Source: Torreya grandis
Lineage: Eukaryota > Streptophyta > Pinopsida > Cupressales > Taxaceae
Assembly (NCBI GenBank): GCA_037957365.1
Contig: JARHVA010001473.1
Coordinates: forward strand, 821,001-885,000
DNA: 64,000 bases
Direction of reading: 5' to 3'
A program made the position numbers and the translations under genes. Of this stretch, positions 13,558 through 24,377 are shown one piece after another. Under the pieces are notes generated by a model, which ran no database searches, was not told where the DNA came from, and saw only the letters and a list, made by a program, of their open reading frames with translations. How positions within the stretch are numbered: position 1 is the first letter of the stretch; every line of letters begins with the position of its first letter.

Positions 13558-15265
13558 AACCTTTGAAGGATTTGTTCACTTCTTTTTCATTATTTATATC
13601 ATATATTTTCCATACAAGGTTGACTGCATTGACACGGTTGTAAATTTTATGCGTAGGTTTAACACATAATCACATCCAAATGACTATTATTTCTATGTAG
13701 GTTATATTTCAAGTACAGGCTACTAGATCAACCCAGTTGACCCTGTATAGGTTTTTTCACTTTCATACATATAGTCTAGACTACTAGGTCAACCTAATTG
13801 ACCATGTACATTTCAAGCACTCAATAATAGGATTCATCAAAACTAGATCGACCCAATTGACCATGTTAGTAATATTTACAAGCATTTATCAAGGTTTTTT
13901 TACAACAAACTAATTTCTCTACATATTCAAACTCACCAAGGTTCCTTTCTATCCATTCTCTCTTTCCTTACATTATTTTTTTTCATAGTTTGTAGTTCTC
14001 AAAACTGCCCCTCTATAGTCAATTGGATTGACCCTGTCGACCTAGTTCTATATTTTATATGCTATCTATATAACTAGGTTGACTTTGTTGACCCTATTCA
14101 TTTTTAGACCTTTTCTACCATATTACAAAGGTGACACTATCGACCCTATTCTATATTTTATGCATACATTACTGACTACACTAACATTGTACTATGTTTC
14201 AAAGTTAGAATTAACCTTTATATGATAGTAATTATCTCACACTTTCATTTCTTGTTGATTGCATGTTTAGAATAGATCACATAGTCTAATTAGGTGGTTT
14301 TTAATTTACCATTTAGTTTCACTATTTTCTATTTTATATGTACATGCCCAAATCACAAAATCTTAAACAAACATTTTAAAAATTCTTTACCCAAGGCCAA
14401 CCTACTTGGATTTCATCACCAAGGGGGAAGCCAACCTAGTTTTCTAGCCAAGTATAAACACATTTTTAATCTTATATTATAGCTAAGCACCTAACACCGT
14501 TATCACTATAGTATGTGAACTGAGGGGGTAGGCCCCAATACCAAGCCTATACCATTGCCAATACATATCCCTTTCATCCCAAACATCTTAAAACCATCCT
14601 TAGATTGCTTTCTAATTCCTTGATTACATCTAAATTTCCATCACATTTAAAACTATATTATAATAATCTAAGTAACATTTAGTTTGACCATCTAGTTATC
14701 TTTTACTGTCCAAGTTGATTAATTTCTCTTTGCTCAATTGTATTTTGTATTACAAAAAATTGCATTAGCTAGTGTTGGTGAAAGGTGTTATGTTGTGTGC
14801 CTCAATTGGATCACCCTCATTGATCTAATTGATTATGTGTTTCCTTTTAGTTCTTGCTTTTATAAATACTTTAAAAATTATTCTTGTCTTAGTACACGGT
14901 CATTTTAGTTGACATAGTTTGTTATAGGCTATTTGATTTTCCCTATCTATTATACTTGGTTGACCCAATCAACCTTATACACTTTTTGAACCTCTATTTG
15001 TTATGTTAGGTTGACCCAATTGACCTTGTACTATTTTTAGGCCCTTTTTTTGTGTTAGGTCAACCCAGTTGACCCTATACTACTTCCTACCTTCCCTATT
15101 TATTGATCTAGTTCACTATATTTCTTTATTATCATTATATTCATTTCTTTCTAGTCATAATGATTTCTCTTGTCAAAATTTTCTTGGATATCTTGAATAT
15201 ATTTAGATACTATATGGGATGTTCATTTCTCCCTCTCTTTTCTATGACCTATAAAATGGTGTAAA
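13558..15265 (+). other. Untranslated leader of element A with recurring TTGACC palindromes
   Basis: About 1.7 kb without coding potential between the primer site and gag. It contains at least nine blocks of the type CTAGGTCAACCCAGTTGACC, at about 13726, 13787, 13842, 14018, 14072, 14957, 15006 and 15054 among others. The segment around 14390-14740 (CCTACTTGGATTTCATCACC and onward) has a clear homologue at 37476-37800 in the second element, which confirms it as part of the family rather than random flank. Confidence 0.75.
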
Positions 15266-15269
15266 ACAC

Positions 15270-16560
15270 ACCTCAATATAAATTTGATGGGTCTAATCCT
15301 TTTTATACATACCAAGATACTTCTCATCTCTAAAATCTTCAAACTAATGTGGGAAAAATTGGAATTAGTTTATTTAATAATCCATCTTCTAATAACCTTC
15401 CCCTTAACATCAATTTGGGGAGTACTCCTACCAACACCAACCCACCTCCTCATACAACTCAACTTCTTGCCCAAGTTATTCAGCAAATGAATATAATGCA
15501 AAAAGACAACACCAATAAAATGGTGCAACTTCAACAACATTTATTATTATGGCTAATCAAACTCCAACTATCCGTCCTCAAGTTAATCCCAATTATATTC
15601 CTCCACCTCTTAGAGATGCCTCAGGCAATGTTATTCCTCAACACATAATGAATAACAAGATGCTTCAAACTATTCAAAATGAGCCTTTATCTCTCTTTAT
15701 TGTATCTATTATTATTGGTAACATATTTATAGATATCAAATATGATAGGACTAAAGACCCTACCTCATTTCTTAAAGATTTTGACAATATTTACAAAGAG
15801 TGGATCCAAACTAATGCTTTTGCCACAACTAAACTCTTAGGTAAAACCTTCATTGGTGATGTATTAGAATGGTACAATTGATTACCTCAACTTTTTATTT
15901 GGAAACTTGAATATTTAGTTAATACCTTAGTTAAAAACATAATGATATTCCCAAAAATTATCTTAGCCACTTCATTAATGCTAAGAAATCTCCCAATGAA
16001 TTAGCTCATGACTTTATTAAAATATGGAAATAATTGGCCCATAAATCTAACCATAACATGATTGATGATAAATTATTTGAACTCTTTATCACTACCTTGA
16101 CTCTTTCTTTTCAATACAATGTTTGAACCTTTTCTCCACAAACAGTTAATGAATCTCTTGACCAAGTTAAACATCAAGACTTTCTCATGAAGTAATTCAG
16201 ATTTAATCATAAACTTCTATAAGGTTATTTTTAAACATCTACCAATGCTATCACTAGCAATACTATGCAAACTAAACCAGGAGTTGCCAAAACTAATATT
16301 CCTTCACCTTCGCACACACCTCTCTTAGTTCATTAAATTAAACAATTTTTACCACACTCTAAACCTTTCATTTATCCTAACAATCCTCCTAAGTGGTATG
16401 ACCCTAATCTATTATTTTGGTTGTATGCTGACATTGGTCATTCCCATGAATCTTGTAGAGGGTTCACTAAATTTTTTGTCTCATATATGCTTGGTGATTA
16501 ATTTAATTATGAATCCATGATCAACCTTCATTGTCAAGAGTACACCATTGCTTCTCAAAA
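15270..16560 (+). pseudogene. gag fossil of element A
   Basis: Capsid and nucleocapsid precursor. The N-terminus is rich in Asn, Pro and Gln (for example PSSNNLPLNINLGSTPTNTN near 15385-15445). The stretch around 15745-15880 (DPTSFLKDFDNIYKEW and DVLEWYN) matches the retrotransposon gag core. A zinc-knuckle relic LFWLYADIGHSHESC lies at 16412-16456: the GHxxxxC half is intact, but the first Cys position is TTT (Phe). Several stops and frameshifts occur, including one right after DVLEWYN. Confidence 0.8.
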
Positions 16561-17149
16561 CTGGCAAGCTTCCAAAGCTCCTACCTCAAATTAACAAAAA
16601 TATTTCTATACAACCAATAATAAACCAAACACTAAGGATGTTTATTCCATTGATGTTGATTATGACCAATATTACAATAATTATCAATATGTTGAGACTA
16701 CTAAGGTCAATTATAATTGTAAATCAGCTCACAAAGATCTTGTTACCAAACCTAAGAATCCGTATTTAGAAGAACAAATTCTCAAAGATACTACAACCAC
16801 TAATATTTCTTCAAAATCTTATGAGGAACCACCTCCTCCTTATAATCCTCCAACCACATCTATTCCTTCCAAATATACTTTACCTCCTAAAACTCATGTT
16901 AGTTCTTTTAAATATCATTGGAACTTTATTGAATAACTCAACTCTTTGCCTTGTAATATTCCACTTATGGAGTTGGTTTTTACTTCACCCTATCATCATA
17001 AGTTCCTTATACAAAAACTCCAAGAAATTGAAGATCTATCTTATATTGATGAAGAACCACCTTCTATTGAATCTCAACCTACCAACGTCAATACCATTGA
17101 AATTATGTGTCCTTATTTTAAGCCTTCTATTGAATTTATTAAAGAAGAC
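16561..17149 (+). pseudogene. gag-protease linker fossil
   Basis: Frames rich in Asn, Thr, Pro and Lys connect gag to protease. The piece around 16946-17150 is open and reads LMELVFTSPYHHKFLIQKLQ and DLSYIDEEPPS, an acidic linker. No domain recognised. It is in the right place and strand for the polyprotein. Confidence 0.6.
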
Positions 17150-17565
17150 ATGATCAATGATGAAATTATTTTTCATGTTGATGATCCACCACTTTTATTT
17201 AAAATATCCATTAATACTACCCTTATCTTTAAATTTCTAGTTGATGAAGGCTCTGGTATTAATGTGACATATTTTTGGCTTATCCAACAACTTGGTTATA
17301 ACAAGGATCATCTCAAACAAACTCATCTTACCCATCCTAGTTTTTATAAGACAAATCAAAAACCACTTAGTTGCATTTAGATTTCATTAACCTTCAAACC
17401 TAAAATTATTCAAACTAAAATTATGGTCTTTGATTTACCCTTATCTTATAACATACTCCTTGTTCACCCATGGACTCATAGAATGAGGATCATTTCTTAT
17501 TTTGGTAGACAATGCATTAAACTCTTACATAGTGAATAACAATATAAGTATAAAGCTGATCCAAA
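17150..17565 (+). pseudogene. Aspartic protease fossil of element A
   Basis: Polyprotein-processing protease. The active-site turn reads VDEGSGINV at 17240-17266 (family: VDGGS[AG]xN). The C-terminal strand reads KIMVFDLPLSYNILLVHPWT near 17418-17476, the well-known YN.LLGRPW strand of Tat/Athila proteases with Val-His for Gly-Arg. A TAG stop lies at about 17378. Catalytic Asp is kept but the following residue is Glu. Confidence 0.88.
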
Positions 17566-18645
17566 CCCATGGAGTATTCAAATTCCTAATCCAAAATCCT
17601 AATATCGTATTCTTACAATTCCCAAGATAAATAGTTCTCCTTTACCTGAGTTCATCAACATGAATATTGATTTACAAGTTACTCTTGCAGATTTTAACGA
17701 TAATAAACCCAATGATTTGTAACATACTTGTAATACTACCAAGCTACCACCATGTATTTTGTATTGGATTCCTCCTTTATTACCTAGGGATCATATTATT
17801 CCTCTTATTGATGAGATTATTGATTTTACCCCTCCATGCAATGCTTAAGATCCATCTTTACCAGAATATGCCTTCACTTTAAATGATTTTAGAGTGGATA
17901 AATTATTTCAATATCCTCTCATCATGTCTCCTCATACATTCATTAATATAGGGATCTCACCTTCTAAAATTCCCCCTGACTCTCAAGCCTATATAATTTC
18001 TCCAACATATGATGATAATTACATAATGGCCCAAGCTCAATCTCGATACTTGGATGTCTAGAATTATTAGAAAACCTTATCTCAAATTCATGATTTTAAT
18101 TAGGATGTGCATATAATTTCCATAGATCATGATTTATATCTTGAAGGTCATGTGCCTCCTACTAATTCTCCTCTTATTGATACCTCTTGGGTGGTAGAAT
18201 AAATTATACCTTTTGAATCTTTGGAAATTCTAACATCTCCTTTATCACCTATTGATCCAATCATTGCATCTAATTTTTCCCTTGTCATCAAAACCAATGA
18301 CACTCCAATCCCATCTAATTTATCTACTTCTCCTACTCCCAAGATTACACTCAATGCCAAGGCAACCAATGTCTATTAGATACATTCGGAGTATGATCAT
18401 CATGGTAATCAAATTTTAGATCTAAAAGTAGATGTTGAGTATTATGTTCTTCTTCCCACCTTTCCTAGTGATGAAGTTATTCTTGAAATATTTCATGCTT
18501 GAGAACCTCAAATTCATCAGCAACATCATAAACTTGTGAATTTTAAAACTAAATCCCCTTGTTTCAACAAAACTTCATTTATAACATTTATCCTAAAGCT
18601 AATCCAATCTCCTCTTTACCTGATGCACCATATCACTTTCAAGAC
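17566..18645 (+). pseudogene. Protease-RT linker fossil of element A
   Basis: About 1.1 kb of decayed coding sequence in the + frame, rich in Pro, Ser, Asp and Ile (for example IIDFTPPCNA, TSPLSPIDPIIASNF). A long, poorly conserved spacer between protease and RT is usual in Tat elements. No catalytic motif recognised. In-frame stops at intervals. Confidence 0.6.
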
Positions 18646-19600
18646 AAAAATTCCATGCTTATCAAAAAATTCACTCACATTGAATATGATACTCCATCTT
18701 ATCGTTGACTAATTACTATCTCTCATGAACTCTCACCTACTGAACATGACAATTTTAGATTATTATTTGATAAACATCATGAGGTTTTTACTTGGTCTTA
18801 TAAGGACATGCCTAGTATTAACCCTAGCATTGTGGTGTATAATATCATTACTTATCCTGATGCTAAACTTGTGCATCAAAAGGAAGGAAATTTCCACCTA
18901 AGATTTCCACATTATGTCATAAGGAAATCATCAAGTTACTTGATGCTAAATTTATCAGACTAGTGGATTATTCCAAATGGGTTTCTAAAATTCTTTTCAT
19001 TTAGAAAAAGGTCACTATGCTCATTTACATTTGTATTGATTTCAATAATCTTAACCTTGCTTGCCCCAAGGATAACTTTCCTTTACCTTCAATATATTCC
19101 ATCATTGATTTCATATTTGGTTACAAAATGTTCTCTTATGGATAGCTTCTTGGGATACAATAAAATTCACATTACCCCCAAAGACCAACATAAGACTACT
19201 TTCACCATAGAATGGGGCACCTATTGCTATGTCAAAATTCCTTTCAACCTAAAAAATTATAGATCCACTTACCAATGAGAAATGACTCAAATATTTCATG
19301 ATATTATCCACAAAATTGTTTAAACCTATGTGGATTATCTCATTTCTAAATCCAAAATTCATATAACTCATCTCTCAGATCTTCCTATCATCTTTGATCA
19401 TCTTCTTAATTACCGGGTTAGAATCAATCCTTACAAATGTGTCTTTGGTGTCACATCTAATTTTTTTTTAGGATTCCTAGTTTCTCTCCACAACATCGAT
19501 GTTGAGCCCAATAAGATTACTACTATCATCAACATGCCCATTACTCATTCCATTCTTGATATTTGTACTTAGGAAAACTTGGGACAATTAGATGATTCAT
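18646..19600 (+). pseudogene. Reverse transcriptase fossil of element A
   Basis: Motifs in order: HEVFTWSYKDMPSINPSIV near 18778-18835, CIDFNNLNLACPKDNFPLPS near 19032-19092 (family: C.DFR.LN.ACPKD.FPLP), GYNKIHITPKDQHKTTF near 19154-19205, then the catalytic box YVDY at 19327-19338 where YVDD is expected, followed by HLLNYRVRINPYKCVFGV and SNFFLGFLV near 19400-19480. The second catalytic Asp is Tyr (GAT to TAT), so the enzyme would be dead even without the stops. Confidence 0.92.
19035..19091 (+). repeat. 57-bp inverted repeat, arm 1 (RT motif)
   Basis: Normal location of the RT segment IDFNNLNLACPKDNFPLPS. Its reverse complement appears at 19756-19812 with two mismatches in 57 positions. 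Confidence 0.97.
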
Positions 19601-20125
19601 CCCTAAAATGGCTTATCATATTCATTCTATCAATTCTCTTCTCAAGAAAGGTAATAATTTAGAATGGATGGACCCTTGTCAAAAATCCTTTGATATCATG
19701 AAAGAGTCATTTCTTTACCCACCTACACTTTGTCCTCATTCTAATGATTGACCCTTGAAGGTAAAGGAAAGTTATCCTTGGGACAAGCAAGGTTAAGATT
19801 ATGGAAATCAATAGCTTGCCCAACACCATGATACTATAAGAGAGTATGTTATCTACTAAATTATTTGAGGCCTCATAAATTATGAAACCCATTATACCAA
19901 AATTAAATATGATTGCCTTACCATCTATTTTGTAGTAAAAAAGATTTACTATTACATGCTTTTCCAGACTACTTATGTCATGATTCATTCTAACCCCCTT
20001 CATCACTTTTTCTCCAAATCCTTTCTCCCTAGAGATAGAATTGTCAAATGGATGGTCATTCTTATAGAATTTGATTTTTGCATTGTGACTCAAAAAAAAT
20101 TTGAAGGGCAAGTCATATTTGATCA
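19601..20125 (+). pseudogene. First RNase H fossil of element A, carrying an inverted RT fragment
   Basis: After RT come the finger/RNase H connection near 19620-19720 (NSLLKKGNNLEWMDPCQKSF, family: L.KK...WT..C..AF) and, later, LAQHHDTIRESMLSTKL near 19815-19865 and YYYMLFQTTYVMI near 19950-19985 (family: SHTTYV...). Where the N-terminal strand of RNase H (LILYIA...D..LGA) belongs, the sequence is instead the reverse complement of an RT motif (19756-19812). The domain lacks its first catalytic Asp region as a result. Confidence 0.8.
19756..19812 (-). repeat. 57-bp inverted repeat, arm 2 (inserted or inverted RT copy)
   Basis: Reverse complement of 19035-19091 with two mismatches. It lies 664 bp downstream and sits between recognisable parts of RNase H, so it replaces about 15-20 codons of that domain. 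Similarity stops sharply at both ends. Confidence 0.97.
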
Positions 20126-20339
20126 AATGTTTTCAGCTTCTATACTAGCTACCAATCACCTTCAAGATGATATTCTAGATGACAATATCCTTTACTTTTA
20201 AGGTCCTAATCAATAAATTTATCTCATATATTATTTTAATAACTTTAAAATTGATCTTAAATCAATTAATCTTGATGAATCATCTATTCCCTTTGATATT
20301 ATTAAACCTAAAGTAGTTATCAAGGAGATTCCTAAAATT

Positions 20340-20745
20340 AATGTCAACTTACATGAGGATAATTGGACATTTCACATTGATGGAGCTAAATACCTTCAAG
20401 AAGATGGGGTAGGTTTCATTCTCACAAGTCATCTTGGAAAAATCATTCCTTTAGGATTTTTCTTCACATTTGATGTCACCAAAAATATGGTTGAATATGA
20501 ATCTCTAATCTTAGGCATGAGAGATGCTCTTGATTTAGACATTCAATATCTACATGCTTTAAGTGATTCTCAGCTTATTTTTTGCTAATTCAATGGTTAT
20601 TACCAATGTAAAATCAAAAAAAGCATTACTCATCATCAAATTATAGCCACTTTCACTCAAGATTTCATCTCTTTCACTATTAAGGCTATCCCTCGAGATC
20701 AAAATTCCAATTCTAATTCTTTGACTTCTTCAAGATCTCTCTTTC
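20340..20745 (+). pseudogene. Second RNase H domain fossil (Tat hallmark)
   Basis: Reads WTFHIDGAKYLQEDGVGFIL near 20366-20425 (family: W.L..DGA....GAG..L), PLGFFFTFDVTKNMVEYESL and ILGMRDALDLDIQYLHALSD up to about 20570, SQLIF, then TIKAIPRDQNSNSNSLT near 20678-20730 (family: IPR..N..AD.L.). The Asp, Glu and Asp positions of the active site (DGA, EYE, SDSQ) are still visible. A second, archaeal-type RNase H between the first RNase H and integrase is characteristic of the Tat lineage (established knowledge). One TAA stop follows SQLIFC. Confidence 0.9.
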
Positions 20746-20924
20746 ATTTACACCAAGTTCTTTTTGACCCTACTTTTCTTATAAAAATAAGAAAATATTC
20801 ATCTTCAACTCAAACACTATATTCACTTATCTTTCACATCAAGGTTTTTACCATTTGACAAAGCCCATGGTATCAAGATATCATTCAATTCTTGAAACAT
20901 CAAACTTATCCTCCTAACTTAGAT

Positions 20925-22110
20925 TCTCGTGAAAAGACATGTATTCATAAACAAGATTTTAAGTATGTATTTTGACACAACATATTTTATTATCATAATG
21001 TTGAAGGTACCTTTCTCTATTGTGTTATGCAATATGACATCCCTCCTCTTTTTAAACAAGCACATGGGGGCATTTGCGGTGGCCATTATAGTAGACATAC
21101 TAGATCCCATAAATGACTATGTATGGGTTACTTTTGGCCTAATATTGAAAAGTATGAAATTTAATTTGCTAAAAAGTGTACTCCTTTCCAACTTCATGAT
21201 GATCTAATTCATTCACCTCTAGCTAAAATTCAAACTTTTGAATCTCCTTGGCCATTTTCCACGTGGGGATTCAATCTCATTGGAAAATTACCTTGCTCCC
21301 AAGATGGGCATGATTTTATCATCATCAGTACTAAATATTTTATCAAATAGGGTTAAATCCATGCCCCTTGTTAATGTTACTAGTCCTACCATTTCTAAAT
21401 TTTTTATTAATCAAATCATTTTTTGCTTTGGTGTTCCACATACCATCATTTCTAATAATGGTGCTAACTTTAAAAATAAACATGTTAAATAGTTTTGTGC
21501 TAAATTCAATATCAATCACAAATTTTCCACACCTTATCATCCATAATGAAATTGTCAATCTAAGACCACTAATAAAATTCTCAACAAAATTCTCCAAAAG
21601 ACAATTCATGAAACCCACATAGATTGACACCTTCATCTTTACCCTACTCTTTGGGCCTAATGGATTAGCACACATACTACCATTGGGGTAATGTTTTTCT
21701 CTCTCAATAATGGTTATGAATTATTTATTGCATTAGAAGTTTAGCTTCCCTCTCTTCATATATCTCTTCATGGTATCATTCTTGATGAAAAATTATGTGA
21801 ATCTTACATTCATTCTCTTTATCTACTTGATGAACATTATCTTTCTACTTTATAACATAACTATCACTACAAAGTTCGTATTTCCAAATAGCATAACAAA
21901 TGTGTCAAATTTTTCACATTTAATATTGGTGACCTTGTTTTTAAATTAGACTAAACCCATGATAAATAAGCTAAATACACCCAAAAATGGTGGGGCCCCT
22001 ATTTAGTCAAAGATATTCTTGGTCCAAGTACCTATCACCTTCAAACTAATGAAGGCCATATTGTCAAAGAACCTACCAATGCACAATTCCTTAAGAACTA
22101 CTTTGCCTAA
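20925..22110 (+). pseudogene. Integrase fossil of element A
   Basis: N-terminal zinc region GGICGGHYSRHTRSHK near 21065-21112 and CTPFQLHDDLIHSPLA near 21179-21226. Core: PWPFSTWGFNLIGKLPCSQD near 21249-21307, then IIISTKYFIK (family TDYFTKW), VPHTIISNNGANF near 21433-21471 (family SDNG..F), STPYHP near 21524, and NCQSKTTNK (family G.AE..NK). All three catalytic acid positions are changed (Lys, Asn, Lys). C-terminal part: HYKVRISK, FNIGDLVFKLD, WWGPYLVKDILGPSTYHLQT near 21989-22050 and LKNYFA ending at 22110. Confidence 0.92.
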
Positions 22111-22250
22111 CACATTTCCTTCTTTTCATGTTTTTTATCTACATATATCTAAATTTTTTTAGGTCACTTACATGGGTCTCTCCTTCTACGTTAGTTCTCT
22201 TTTCACAAACTTTTAGTCCTTCCTTTTTGGTCTTTTAGTTTTCCCTTTTC

Positions 22251-22550
22251 TTTCATGAGTTGAATTTTAAAACCATAGATAAGACCCAGTCATCCTCATG
22301 ATATACCATAGTCTTCTTTATATTTATTCTTTTTACGTACTTTTTGGCATCCTTTGGATTTTTCTTTTATGAGTTGCATTGTAAAATTGTGGATAGGACC
22401 CAGTCTTCCTCACAAAATACCATTTTTTTTCTTACCTCATTTGTTTTTCACATGCTTTTTGGCACCTTTGTGGGTTTCTCTTTTATGATTTGAAGTGTAA
22501 GACCATGGATAAGACCTAGCCTTCCTCATAAAATTACCATCTTGTATTAT
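22251..22550 (+). repeat. Three tandem repeats of about 116 bp in the 3' UTR
   Basis: Each unit has TTTTATGAGTTG(A/C)ATT, then a block like AAACCATAGATAAGACCCAG, then TCCTCATGAAATACCAT and CTTTTTGGCA. Units begin near 22251, 22367 and 22482. A reverse-strand relative with two units lies at 47948-48240. Confidence 0.85.
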
Positions 22551-23776
22551 TCCTTTTTTGGAATGTGATTTTGATCTTTATTCTCAACTTTAGATTTTTC
22601 TTCTTTTGATAGATGTAATTTGCACAACAATCTATGTTAGCATGTTTTCCTCCATTTATCTTATTTTTATGATAAAGAATCACACTTTACTATCATTGTA
22701 TCCCTTTTTAACCCTTTGTCACATTTTTTTGTGATTTTAAGTAATTCAAATTGTTCCATGTGTCATTCCTCTTAATTTCCTTTCCTTTCACTCCACATTG
22801 GATAAAATAAGGTCAAAGTCAAGATAGAACTTTTATTTCACCTATATTTATGAGAATCGTAGACCCCATATTCTCTAAAGTTTTTCTCTCTTAGTAACCA
22901 AGTCCCAAGTATTCCAATGAAAGTCATCTTTAGCACCCATGTTTGGCTTTTCAAATTAGTATGGAAGAGGAATAGAAAAAGCCATCAAGAAAGTTAAAAT
23001 CCAAATCATTTGAAACAAAAGGCAATGATATCTAAAAAGAAACATAAAATTTTCAAAATTTAAAATCACATAAAAATATGTGATTCCAAGCACATCTCCT
23101 ATCTCTAATCGAATCTAAAACTACATAATTGGCCTCACATAAAGCTGAGGTCCATTAGGGTGTGGTAGACTAGTATGTTGGAATAGGATAATTCAACAAA
23201 CTTTATGGTTCTATCTACTTTCTTATGCAAGTACCCAATATTTGTATCAGACCAATGGCTCTATAAGGGGTCCTGACGAATGGGGAATATGTTGTGGGAA
23301 GGTAGGTCCATTTTAATTTTCATGCATATAGACTTAATGGGACGATCTATATACTATATTTATTGACCTAAGACTTGTGTGGCTAAGATAATTTATTTAT
23401 ATTACTCAAGTTTGAAAGTCCTCTTGTTTTGACAAACCTAATTTGAGTGTCTTGACTTCGATAAAGAGTTATTCTACCTTATTTTTTCCTTCATTCTCCC
23501 CTCCACCATTTCATCTCCCCCTTTGATAGGCATGTGTGATTTTAAATCTATTTTCCATTCTTATTTATTTCCTTCTTCTTCACATCTTGAAAACATGCTA
23601 ACACTACTTTGTTTCAATTTTATCTCTCCTTAGAGTGAAACAATATGTTTGAGAAGCTATGGATTACTTTCTTTATACCATAGAATTACATCCCTAGACT
23701 TGTTTTGCTTCATTTTACCATTTATCATTTGTTATACTACCCTTTTATCACAAACACCTGAGTTTGTACTTTTTTT

Positions 23777-23905
23777 CATTTTTGAGTGAGGTTGTCTTAT
23801 TACTTCTCACTCATAAATATTGTTTTCCCTTTTTATGCACCTTTTTCCATTGTTGAGTGAGATAAGGATTATTACTACTCACTCATTAATGTTGTTTTAT
23901 CATTT
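23777..23905 (+). repeat. Two tandem repeats of about 71 bp with GAGTGAG...CTCACTC arms
   Basis: Two units beginning near 23777 and 23848, each with GAGTGAG, a T-rich spacer, CTCACTCAT and AATATTGTTTT-like sequence. The GAGTGAG and CTCACTC arms can pair, so each unit could fold into a hairpin. Confidence 0.75.
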
Positions 23906-24377
23906 TGTTACTACTTTTACCATTGATGTTTGATTACCATCCTTTTTGGCATGTATCCTTGGTTTGACTTAGTGAATTTTCCTTTTTTACTTGAGGTTTA
24001 CATGTTTGAGTTTTTTAATCTTTAGTAGCCTTGGATTTTAGATTACCTGATTTACTCTTGTTTTTTACTTGGTCATTTGGTCTAACATATAAATTGTCAC
24101 CCTAGCTTGCCAAATTCCCAAGTACGTCCCATCCTTATAGCACTAATTATATTGGCTTTCCTACATTTTTTTTACTCTTTAGTTTTTTATTCTTAGGTTT
24201 GTTGAAATTAGTCTCTATGCCCTATATAATCAAAACTAACATCACATCAGAAAAGCATCTAGTGATAAAGGTAAGTCAAGGTACGTATCACATTTAGATT
24301 TTTCAATTTATTTCCTTTTTAGTCATTTACTTTTAGTTATTTTTGCTTTTAAAAAATGTAACTTTTTTTAGCATTAG

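Larger units (their letters stand above)
22111..24377 (+). other. 3' untranslated region of element A
   Basis: No coding motif in about 2.2 kb. It carries two local tandem repeat blocks (22251-22550 and 23777-23900), annotated separately. The piece 23150-23330 (CTATAAGGGGTCCTGACGAA, GGTAGGTCCATTTTA) is matched on the minus strand at about 48460-48620, so this 3' UTR belongs to a family present elsewhere in the window. A convincing polypurine tract before the 3' LTR was not found. Confidence 0.7.

Noticed and set aside
13910..15260. Possible host promoter because of many TTGACC boxes
   Set aside because: The region is the leader of a retrotransposon, and the same boxes occur in the homologous leader at 36.8-37.3 kb. 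No gene follows other than gag.
19707..20126. Minus-strand frame of 139 codons inside element A
   Set aside because: It is antisense to the RNase H fossil. Its similarity to a + strand frame at 19036 is explained by the 57-bp inverted repeat.
21343..21675. Minus-strand frame of 110 codons
   Set aside because: It is antisense to the integrase core of element A and has no features of its own.
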